Origin: Holophagaceae bacterium
Lineage (GTDB): Bacteria > Acidobacteriota > Holophagae > Holophagales > Holophagaceae
Assembly: GCA_023257195.1 (NCBI GenBank)
Contig: JALRCU010000012.1
Coordinates: 62,001-126,000 of the forward strand
DNA: 64,000 nt
Reading direction: 5' to 3'
A program made the position numbers and the translations under genes. The notes beneath the pieces were generated by a model. The model saw only the letters and a program-made list of their open reading frames with translations, did not search any database and had not been told where the DNA came from. Position 1 is the first letter of the stretch. Each line of letters begins with the position of its first letter. Positions 53,753 to 61,056 of the stretch are shown here, piece by piece.

Positions 53753-54924
53753 GATTCTTTCATTATGACAACAGGGGAGCCCTCCGAGAGGGATTCGGTC
53801 AAACGGGTAAGCGTCTTTGGATCTAAAAGCCAGGGAGCTCCCGATAGGATACGCTCCTGATCTCTGCCCAAAGGAAAAAGATATTGGTGAAGAGTTTCAG
53901 GATCTTCGCCGAGTGACTGATAAAGTAGGGCGCGCTGAATTTTACGATCGATTTTTTCTAATCGTTCATAGGTTCTTTTTAACTCTTGATCAATTCTTGA
54001 TTGAGTATCTGAATCCCAATCTGGATTGGAGATAAACGAGAGAGAGTTTGATGGTAGAGCTATATTTTTAGGTAATAAGGCTTGCCAATCTCCTTCTCGA
54101 AGATGACCAATTTGATCCGCCTTTAACGAGCAATGAGAAGGGATACTCCATAGCGATGGCCTCAGCTTAAGTATGGGTTTTTTGATGCGAAGCATGTCCC
54201 ATAGGGGATCAATAAGTTGCCAATAAGACATTTCCGAGGGACCTAAGATGACCGTGTGCACATTAAGTACGTACGACTGCAAGAGGGGGCGTAGGGCGGC
54301 ACCGGGACTCAGCCAAAGATGAGATCCGAGGGACGATGAAGGCTCGAGTCGAAGACGCTGTCCGTTTTGGGGATCGAGAGAAAACCACGTGGACTGCTTT
54401 GTGGGATCAATGGAGCATTTGATTCCTTGACGGGCTAGATCTTGGTACATCGTAGTCAATCTTGTTTCTAAATTTAATTCTCTCCAATCCTTAAGCAGAT
54501 CGTTGAGTTTATACCGATCGATGTCACGCGTGGGGGAAAAGAATGAAAGCCCCCGCACTTTAAGGGGCTCACCCATAGCTTCGAAATGGCCTCTTAGGGT
54601 CGGCTCTTGTGGGGTAGGGGTCGACGGGCCCCACAACTCAACGGCCTGTTTTTGGTGGCTTTCATCGAAGGGAAACCACCCGGTAGAAGTTTGTGACTTC
54701 TGATTAAATTCGAACTGGACTTTAAGAATCTTTCCATCTTTTCGAAGGACACTTCTAGAAACTTCCGAAGCATCATGATCTTCATCGGCCATCCAAAAAA
54801 TAGCTTTCCCCGATATACGCTTAGCCTCATCGAGGGCTACGAGTGCTTTAATTACACTCAAAGCAGGAGACCACCCGACCCCAATCTGTTGTCCCGTTAA
54901 AACTAAGGGAATGTTTTTTTCCAT
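53749..54924 (-). CDS. bshC: BshC-like cysteine-adding enzyme, short form
   Basis: BshC is thought to add cysteine to glucosaminyl-malate, the last bacillithiol step. LTGQQIGVGWSPALSVIKALVALDEAK and FWMADEDHDASEV match the core. The usual protein is around 530 residues with roughly 80 before the GQQ motif; here GQQ is at residues 11-13 and the total is 391. An in-frame TAA lies two codons upstream of the ATG, so the short N-terminus is real, not a start miscall. The C-terminal coiled coil is recognisable (SRIDQELKRTYERLEKIDRKI). Its stop overlaps bshB1's ATG. Confidence 0.85.
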   Translation of the reverse strand: MEKNIPLVLTGQQIGVGWSPALSVIKALVALDEAKRISGKAIFWMADEDHDASEVSRSVLRKDGKILKVQFEFNQKSQTSTGWFPFDESHQKQAVELWGPSTPTPQEPTLRGHFEAMGEPLKVRGLSFFSPTRDIDRYKLNDLLKDWRELNLETRLTTMYQDLARQGIKCSIDPTKQSTWFSLDPQNGQRLRLEPSSSLGSHLWLSPGAALRPLLQSYVLNVHTVILGPSEMSYWQLIDPLWDMLRIKKPILKLRPSLWSIPSHCSLKADQIGHLREGDWQALLPKNIALPSNSLSFISNPDWDSDTQSRIDQELKRTYERLEKIDRKIQRALLYQSLGEDPETLHQYLFPLGRDQERILSGAPWLLDPKTLTRLTESLSEGSPVVIMKES

Positions 54925-55015
54925 TTTTTAAGTTTACCCTTCAAAGATGACCCTAAGGGCAGCATACTCATCATGGGCCACATTCCTTGCTAGGGCCTAC
55001 TTTTAGGGAGTTGTT

Positions 55016-55504
55016 TTGGTTCTCAACCCAGAGTCCGAGCCTTGGATTGTACCCTTTGCGCCACCGCTTGAGCGTCTCGCAATGGAGTTAGCTGACTCGA
55101 CAGGCTTAACGATGACACCATTGCCTTCTGCTGATAAAGGAGGAATAGTTTTAGGCCATCTCCCCCCCTTTTTAATTTGGAAACACATTACTTCAAAAAA
55201 GATATTGCATTTATTATTTTTTCAGCCGAGAGAAATCGGCGCTTTGGTTGAGGGAGCCTCAAGTCCCGATATAGGACCTTGGATTACTCGATTCCCTTTA
55301 TTAGAAATGAGCCAGTTGCTTGCACTCCATCCAGATATCAACGAGCCCACCGAGGTGACCCTCATAAACGTGGAGCAGGGACCGGTAGCTAATGTGAGGT
55401 CAACGGTGAATGAGGTCCCACTGGTAGCGATCTTGACAATTCTTAACCGTATTTCGGCCAAGCCCCTTTGGACCCAAGATCACATCAGAATAATGCAATC
55501 TTAA
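55016..55504 (+). CDS. Hypothetical protein
   Basis: A 162-residue protein that is not recognised. The start is TTG 55016 with AGGGAG 5 bases upstream, which supports a real gene. It is acidic to neutral and mixed alpha/beta in look, with no signal peptide, membrane segment or cysteine motif; the segment FPLLEMSQLLALHPDINEP is followed by a strand-rich stretch. It lies divergent to bshC and convergent with the small Fis-type gene, sharing TTAA (55501-55504) as both stops. Confidence 0.6.
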   Translation: MVLNPESEPWIVPFAPPLERLAMELADSTGLTMTPLPSADKGGIVLGHLPPFLIWKHITSKKILHLLFFQPREIGALVEGASSPDIGPWITRFPLLEMSQLLALHPDINEPTEVTLINVEQGPVANVRSTVNEVPLVAILTILNRISAKPLWTQDHIRIMQS

Positions 55505-55749
55505 TTGTGGTTATGGGCGCCTAGACGATTAATGGTGGGTTGATGGCGCAGCTTTGACTGCGTGGCCAACAACTTCTTGGATAGGGTGTTTCGGTGGATT
55601 CCTAACTCGCGAGCTGCAGCGCTCTGGTTACCGTCATTTGCAGCCAATACTTCTTCCAAATAGAGTTTCTCAAATTCTTTTTTTGCCATATCGAGGGAAA
55701 TCCCACCCCTCATCATTTCTGCAACTAGTTCGCGTAGTTGTTCTCTCAT
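55501..55749 (-). CDS. Small Fis-family helix-turn-helix protein
   Basis: An 82-residue protein with a C-terminal Fis-type helix-turn-helix: NQSAAARELGIHRNTLSKKL (about 41-60). The N-terminal helices have MAKKEFEKLYLEEVL, also found in the tail of NtrC-family activators. It may act as a stand-alone DNA-binding protein. AGGAG precedes the ATG. Its upstream region contains the DnaA-box pair. Confidence 0.82.
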   Translation of the reverse strand: MREQLRELVAEMMRGGISLDMAKKEFEKLYLEEVLAANDGNQSAAARELGIHRNTLSKKLLATQSKLRHQPTINRLGAHNHN

Positions 55750-55839
55750 GGCTTCGCTCCTAAAAGACTTTGGAATAGAAAAATTACCACTCTGCGAATA
55801 AAAAACATATAAATTTTTTATTATGTTGACCTTGTTAAT

Positions 55840-55860
55840 TGTGGAAAAGTCTGTGGATAA
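55840..55860 (-). promoter_or_regulatory. Two tandem DnaA boxes
   Basis: On the minus strand: a perfect TTATCCACA (55852-55860) and TTTTCCACA (55840-55848), which fits the TTWTNCACA consensus, in the same orientation 12 bases apart. An AT-rich tract (about 55790-55825) lies beside the weaker box. The gap between the Fis-type and DinB genes is 190 bases. Confidence 0.6.
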
Positions 55861-55939
55861 GTCAGCGTAAAAAAAAGAAACGTTGCACGTAATCCCCGAA
55901 AGATAGAGACTTTAGCCATACAACCTAATAGGGACTTTT

Positions 55940-56458
55940 ATGGAGTTATTTGAATTTCCTGATCCTGAAAAATTATCTACATATCACCGCAACTATCTCC
56001 AGCTTCTACCCCCTCATGTTCCACTTTTAACCACCCTCGAGGTGCAGCGACTTGAATTGGCCCATCTTTCTCGGACCATTCATGAAAAAAGAGGCAACTT
56101 TAGGTACGAAAAAGGGAAATGGTCTCTTTTTGAAGTGTTAGTCCATATCGTTGATTGGGAAAGGATCATGTTATTCCGTATCATGTCTATTGCTCGAGAC
56201 TTAGGTCATCCACTCCCCTCGCTCGATCAAGATCAGGTGATGGTTACATCGCATGCCGATTCAAGGTCCCTTGAAGCTTTGATAGAAGATTGGGATGCTT
56301 CAAGAAGATCAACTATCTACTTCCTCTCAAGCCTTAACGCCTTTGATCTCTCGAGAAAAGCTGAAGTCTCTTCCCATGTGATATCTGCAAATGATCTAGC
56401 TTACGTCAATGCAGGGCATGTCGCCCACCATAAAAAGATCCTAGTTGAGCGATATTGA
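55940..56458 (+). CDS. DinB-family protein
   Basis: A 172-residue four-helix-bundle protein of the DinB/YfiT type, which bind a metal and include thiol-dependent transferases. Candidate ligands are H69 (LVHIVDWER), H160 and H164 (NAGHVAHHKKIL). In bacillithiol-making bacteria some DinB proteins are thiol transferases (BstA), and bshB1/bshC lie about 2 kb away, so a bacillithiol transferase is an attractive inference. No clear ribosome binding site. Confidence 0.82.
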   Translation: MELFEFPDPEKLSTYHRNYLQLLPPHVPLLTTLEVQRLELAHLSRTIHEKRGNFRYEKGKWSLFEVLVHIVDWERIMLFRIMSIARDLGHPLPSLDQDQVMVTSHADSRSLEALIEDWDASRRSTIYFLSSLNAFDLSRKAEVSSHVISANDLAYVNAGHVAHHKKILVERY

Positions 56459-56462
56459 GCTC

Positions 56463-56699
56463 TTAAATTGAAGAGTGGGAACCGTCACAAAGGACGCCTT
56501 TTTTCGAATGCTTACATCCACAAAAATGAACCGTCTTCGTTTCGGTCGCCTGATAAGGTGTAGGTTTAAATTCAGTTCCCTGATGCCCCCCGTCACAAAA
56601 AGGTTGTTTTTTACTTAATCCACAGGAGCACCAATAATAAGTCTGCCCCTCGATTACAGGAACAGCAAAAGGACATTTCTGAGCAATCGTGGGTTTCAT
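56463..56699 (-). CDS. Double CDGSH-type iron-sulfur protein
   Basis: A 78-residue protein with two CDGSH motifs, each for a 2Fe-2S cluster with 3 Cys/1 His ligation: C24, C26, C35, H39 and C60, C62, C71, H75. Related to mitoNEET; electron or cluster transfer is presumed. The last sequence, CDGSH, is canonical; the first has Gly in place of Ser (CDGGH). Converges with the DinB gene with a 4-base gap. Confidence 0.92.
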   Translation of the reverse strand: MKPTIAQKCPFAVPVIEGQTYYWCSCGLSKKQPFCDGGHQGTEFKPTPYQATETKTVHFCGCKHSKKGVLCDGSHSSI

Positions 56700-56748
56700 A
56701 AGACCTCCGTTAGAACTATTTGTACATCAGAAAACATATTTGCAACAA

Positions 56749-57036
56749 CTAGTCTTCATACTTTGATAGGTCTTCAAGCAGGGCTTGTAGAGCCTTCATT
56801 TGATTTTCATGAGTAAGATGCACTTTAGCCATCAATTTCCAACCCCCCTGTATTTTCTGGTAGCGGTGAACCCAGAGAAGAGGTTTATCCCAAGAAGATT
56901 CGGAGTCTCGTTTCGTCCGTATTAAAAAAAAGGCGGTGCACCATCCACCTGCGTAAATAAAATCTCGTCCGAGTTCTTCGATTAACCCTTCGCTATCATC
57001 ACCTATAATCAAATCATCAAGACTTGGGATAATCAT
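56749..57036 (-). CDS. Hypothetical protein
   Basis: A 95-residue acidic protein, not recognised. GGGAG lies 6 bases before the ATG at 57036, and the reading frame is compact between well placed neighbours, so it is likely real. Central segments GGWCTAFFLIRT and PLLWVHRYQKIQGGWKLMAKVHL look like beta strands, suggesting a small beta-rich fold. Divergent from cinA by 35 bases. Confidence 0.6.
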   Translation of the reverse strand: MIIPSLDDLIIGDDSEGLIEELGRDFIYAGGWCTAFFLIRTKRDSESSWDKPLLWVHRYQKIQGGWKLMAKVHLTHENQMKALQALLEDLSKYED

Positions 57037-57071
57037 GAAACTCCCTCTGTGGTGTAGGATAAACTCAATTT

Positions 57072-58319
57072 ATGAAAGCCATTGAATTTATTGCCATAGG
57101 AAGCGAACTTCTCAATCATCGTCGCCAAGATTCGAACTCGACTTGGGTTGCAGAGAAGTTGAGAATTTTAGGTTTATCCCTAACTCGGAAAAGCATCGTA
57201 GGGGATGTTCAGGAAGAGATTGTAAGGGTCCTTCGAGAAAGCCGTGATCGAAGCGATATCGTTATTGTGTGTGGGGGTCTAGGCCCCACCTTTGATGACC
57301 TCACTCGAGAAGCGATCGCCGAAGCCTTCGAGGTACCCCTTGAGTACCAAGCATCCATCGCTCAAGAAATTTCACAATTCTTTCGTTCAAGAGGCCGAGA
57401 AATTTCTCCAAGTAATTTAAGGCAGGCATATTTGCCTAAGGGCGCAATCGCCCTATCTAACTCAGTTGGAACGGCACCGGGTATCTTTCTCACATTGAGA
57501 AAAAATGAAGAAAAAAAATTATTTTTTTTCTTACCGGGTGTACCGAAGGAACTTCATTCGATTTGGGATACTTTTGTGCAACCTGAGTTAGAAATTCCTT
57601 CCGCTGGGCTAAAAAAAGTGCATACGCGAAGATTTGTAACTACAGGGGTCCCGGAGAGCACTTTGAATGACCGAACAGAGCCTTTCCGGGCTAAGTACGC
57701 CGAAGCCGAATGGACGGTTCTCGCTAACCTATCCCAAGTTGAGTTTTTGGTATCCCATGTTTCAAACGAGTATTTAGACACACTCTCAAATGAGTTTGTG
57801 CGGTTTTTGTCGGACGATCTTGTCGGGCTTGGCGAGATTTCACTCGAATCCGCCCTACTGAGTCTCTTAAGAGATCGATCGGAAACGCTCTCTCTTGCGG
57901 AGAGCATGACCGGAGGTTTGATCGCATCGCGTCTTTGCTCAATTCCCGGCGCCTCCTCAGTGTTGGTTGGCGGCGTGGTTGCCTATTCCCCCAGATTTAA
58001 AAAAGATCTCTTAGATATTTCTGAAGAAATACTCCATTTGAATGGACCCACTGGAGAAGCGATTGCCAGGGAGTTGGCAGAATCGCTTCGAGTAAAATCG
58101 GGGAGCACCTACAGCATTGGAATCACGGGGAATGCGGGTCCTGAGTTGGATCCCTATTCGAAAGAATCCCTTGGCGAGGGTTATATTGCGATCACCGGAA
58201 AGAGTTGGAGCATCGCAAAGAAGTTTCATTTACACGGCAGTCGATTGGATATCCAAATACGATCATCTGCCTTAGCTCTAGACTTCTTACGTAGAGAAAT
58301 CTTGAATCGGAACCCCTAA
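57072..58319 (+). CDS. cinA: CinA-family protein (competence/damage-inducible, NMN deamidase type)
   Basis: Two-domain CinA. The N-terminal MoaB/MogA-like domain (about 1-170) includes GSELLNHRRQDSNS, VCGGLGPTFDDLTREA and FLPGVPKEL. The C-terminal domain (about 255-415) has SLAESMTGGLIASRLCSIPGAS and GITGNAGP; this domain deamidates NMN in several bacteria. 415 residues. It starts a plus-strand run with plsY and gpsA. Confidence 0.93.
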   Translation: MKAIEFIAIGSELLNHRRQDSNSTWVAEKLRILGLSLTRKSIVGDVQEEIVRVLRESRDRSDIVIVCGGLGPTFDDLTREAIAEAFEVPLEYQASIAQEISQFFRSRGREISPSNLRQAYLPKGAIALSNSVGTAPGIFLTLRKNEEKKLFFFLPGVPKELHSIWDTFVQPELEIPSAGLKKVHTRRFVTTGVPESTLNDRTEPFRAKYAEAEWTVLANLSQVEFLVSHVSNEYLDTLSNEFVRFLSDDLVGLGEISLESALLSLLRDRSETLSLAESMTGGLIASRLCSIPGASSVLVGGVVAYSPRFKKDLLDISEEILHLNGPTGEAIARELAESLRVKSGSTYSIGITGNAGPELDPYSKESLGEGYIAITGKSWSIAKKFHLHGSRLDIQIRSSALALDFLRREILNRNP

Positions 58320-58345
58320 GACCCTATAGCAAGTAAACTAATAAA

Positions 58346-58939
58346 ATGCATTCTTCCCCTTTTTTCCTATGGATGATTTTGGCGTTTTTACTAGGGTCCA
58401 TTCCCTTTGGATATCTATTGGTCTACCTGAAGGGCAAGGGAGATATCCGTAATTTTGGAAGCGGCAACATTGGGGCGACGAACGTAGCGCGGGCTGGGGG
58501 ATCTTTGCTCGGGATCCTCACGCTGGGATGTGATCTATCTAAAGGGGTGCTAGCGGTTCTTCTCGTTAAAACCTGGGGACACCCAGATTGGGTTTTTTGG
58601 GCGACGCTTAGTTGTGTTTTGGGACATATCTTCACTCCTTGGCTTAAATTTAAGGGAGGGAAAGGTGTCGCTACTCTCTGTGGGGCATTAGTTATTGCTT
58701 CATCAAATCTTCTCTTAGCGGCTCTTTTTGTGTTTTTTGTTTTTTTCTTTATCACACGTATCGTGAGCCTCTCAAGCATTGCAGCAGCGTTCTCTCTACC
58801 TTTATTTACTGCATATTTATTTGACTCCTTGGGCACTGACTTTTGGTTAATTGTCCTCCTTAGCCTGCTCATTATTGTGAAACATCGAAGTAATATCGAC
58901 AGGCTACTCAAAAAGGAAGAGCCCACCTTTCATTTCTAA
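58346..58939 (+). CDS. plsY: Glycerol-3-phosphate acyltransferase PlsY
   Basis: Membrane enzyme making lysophosphatidate from acyl-phosphate. About five membrane segments. Motifs: LLGSIPFGYLL, GSGNIGATN (38-46) and KFKGGKGVAT, the three conserved PlsY loops. 197 residues. It forms a natural pair with gpsA, which supplies glycerol-3-phosphate. Confidence 0.95.
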   Translation: MHSSPFFLWMILAFLLGSIPFGYLLVYLKGKGDIRNFGSGNIGATNVARAGGSLLGILTLGCDLSKGVLAVLLVKTWGHPDWVFWATLSCVLGHIFTPWLKFKGGKGVATLCGALVIASSNLLLAALFVFFVFFFITRIVSLSSIAAAFSLPLFTAYLFDSLGTDFWLIVLLSLLIIVKHRSNIDRLLKKEEPTFHF

Positions 58940-58957
58940 GCCTTGCGGGATAAGCGT

Positions 58958-59950
58958 ATGCATTCTCAAAAAATTGGCATTGTTGGCTCAGGAAACTGGG
59001 GGATCGGTCTTGGCATTGCTTTTGCGCTCAGTGGTCACCAAGTGATCATATGGACACGCTCGGAAGAGAAGGTAAAACTCTTGAACGATTCGCGGTCGCA
59101 CCCCCTCATTTCTCCCCAGGCCTTTCCCAAGACGTTGAGCTTCTCGGCCTCCCCCGACGAAATTATGGATTCCTCGGTAATTGTCTCTGCTCTTCCTTCA
59201 CAGGTCACACTTTCGGTCTGGGAAAAGAGTTTTGTGGGTCTGGTAGCTAATCAGACCCTTATCCACTCCACTAAAGGATTACTTTCCGACGGATCTCCCT
59301 ACATCTCAGAGCGATTAAGTAAGTTAACCCAAAAGCCATGGTCGTTTTTAACGGGCCCTACGTTCGCGGACGAGGTGGCGCGTCAGTTACCGTCCGCAAT
59401 GGTTTTAGCCGTACCCCAATTGACCGAAGACTACGCAAATCTTCGAACGATATTGAGTTCTAAATTCTTGCGGATTTATCTTACTGATGATTTAATCGGA
59501 ACCCAAATCTGCTCGGCACTTAAGAACATTCTTGCCATAGCCTCGGGAGTCCTCGATGGGCTTGAGTTAGGCCATAATACAAGGGCTGCACTGATGACCC
59601 GTGGTCTTGCGGAGATGACTCGTCTGGTGAGGTCTGCAGGAGGGAAGTCTGAAACGGCATACGGCTTAGCCGGCATGGGGGATTTACTTTTGACCTCCAC
59701 GGGTCCTCAGAGCCGTAACCGAAAATTGGGAAGGGAACTGGTAAGAACAGGTAACCTCCATGATGCTCAGAAGACTCTAAATGGAGAAGTTGCGGAAGGA
59801 CAGTACGCTACAGAAATTGCATTAAAGTTAGCGCTCACTCACAATCTCGAAATGCCTATTACAGAGGCTGTTCATCATCTTCTGTCCGGTCGAAAGCCTG
59901 ATGACGTTATGAAAATTCTTTTGGCTAGACCTGCAGGTTTGGAGTCATAA
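58958..59950 (+). CDS. gpsA: Glycerol-3-phosphate dehydrogenase (NAD(P)+)
   Basis: Reduces dihydroxyacetone phosphate to glycerol-3-phosphate for phospholipids. GSGNWGIGL (10-18), STKGL, SGPTFADEVA-type LTGPTFADEVA, ALKNILAIASGVLDGLELG with the catalytic Lys, and VAEGQYATEIA. ATG 58958 gives 330 residues, the usual length; an in-frame TTG five codons earlier was not chosen. It follows plsY by 18 bases. Confidence 0.95.
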   Translation: MHSQKIGIVGSGNWGIGLGIAFALSGHQVIIWTRSEEKVKLLNDSRSHPLISPQAFPKTLSFSASPDEIMDSSVIVSALPSQVTLSVWEKSFVGLVANQTLIHSTKGLLSDGSPYISERLSKLTQKPWSFLTGPTFADEVARQLPSAMVLAVPQLTEDYANLRTILSSKFLRIYLTDDLIGTQICSALKNILAIASGVLDGLELGHNTRAALMTRGLAEMTRLVRSAGGKSETAYGLAGMGDLLLTSTGPQSRNRKLGRELVRTGNLHDAQKTLNGEVAEGQYATEIALKLALTHNLEMPITEAVHHLLSGRKPDDVMKILLARPAGLES

Positions 59951-59953
59951 AAA

Positions 59954-61030
59954 ATGAACCGAAGTGCATGGGTGATCAAAGAACACGGAGCGGTCGGTTC
60001 GCCCCGGCTCGAAGAGTTAGCTCTCGAAGCTCTTCAGGAAGGTTTTGTTCGTATAACCTTGAAGTGCATGGCCTTGAATCATCTAGATTTATGGACAACG
60101 CGTGGGTTACCAGGGATACGGCTCCCTCTTCCAGTAATTCCCGGATCTGATGGATCCGGAGTAATTGTAGAAATAGGCTCCCATCACCCATTGCCTTTTG
60201 GATTAGGCCTCGGCTCTGGTGTCATGATTGCTCCGGGTTTAAGCTGTGGTTTTTGTTTTGAGTGTCAATCCGGTAATGACATGCTGTGTAAGTCTTACAA
60301 AGTAATGGGACATCACACAAATGGAACAGCCTCCACCACCATAGATGTCCCAATTCAGAATGTGCTACCAATCCCTTCGGGGTGGACTTTTGAAGAAGCC
60401 GCAGCGTTTCCTCTTGTTTACCTGACTGCCTGGGAAATGCTTATGGAAAAGGCTCACTTGGGTTTCGGTGAAACAGTTCTTATTTGGGGTGGGAGCAGTG
60501 GCGTTAGCACGGCTGCCATTCAACTAGTCAAAATGGTGGGTGCGAAGTCGATTGTCGTGGTTGGTGACGATCAAAAAGCAGTGAAATGCTGGGATCTCGG
60601 CGCCACACATGTCCTCAATCGTAATCGCGAAAATATCTTAGAGAGAGTTAAAGAAATTACTGCTAATAAAGGAGTGGATATTGTCTTTGAGCATACTGGG
60701 CCAGCCACTTGGACAACAAGCATGATGGCATGTCGAAGAGGTGGTCGTATTGTCACGTGTGGGAGTACAACAGGACCCGATGTATCGTTAAATTTGAGGT
60801 CTTTATTTGCTCGTCAAATTTCCATTTTAGGTTCTTACATGGGAAAGCGTTCCAATTTCGCTAAGTTATTGGCATGTGTAGAATCGGGTAGTATCAATGC
60901 CCCGTTCAGGCCCACTATTGATAAAGTTTTCGATTTTAAGGATTATCCGGCAGCACAACAATATCTTGAAGCGGGTCAACACTTCGGCAAGGTTATTTGT
61001 AGGGTATCCAATTCCTCTGTGATTAACTAA
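59954..61030 (+). CDS. MDR-family zinc-type alcohol dehydrogenase-like oxidoreductase
   Basis: A 358-residue medium-chain dehydrogenase. The structural zinc site is intact (C98, C101, C104, C112). The first catalytic zinc ligand, normally Cys, is Asn here (N42 in ALNHLDLW), as in the quinone oxidoreductase-like branch, so catalysis may not use zinc. The NAD(P) fold has WGGSSGVSTAAIQL. The substrate is unknown. It starts 3 bases after gpsA and precedes the ArnA-like gene. Confidence 0.85.
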   Translation: MNRSAWVIKEHGAVGSPRLEELALEALQEGFVRITLKCMALNHLDLWTTRGLPGIRLPLPVIPGSDGSGVIVEIGSHHPLPFGLGLGSGVMIAPGLSCGFCFECQSGNDMLCKSYKVMGHHTNGTASTTIDVPIQNVLPIPSGWTFEEAAAFPLVYLTAWEMLMEKAHLGFGETVLIWGGSSGVSTAAIQLVKMVGAKSIVVVGDDQKAVKCWDLGATHVLNRNRENILERVKEITANKGVDIVFEHTGPATWTTSMMACRRGGRIVTCGSTTGPDVSLNLRSLFARQISILGSYMGKRSNFAKLLACVESGSINAPFRPTIDKVFDFKDYPAAQQYLEAGQHFGKVICRVSNSSVIN

Positions 61031-61056
61031 TAACAATCGATGACAACAAGGTGACT

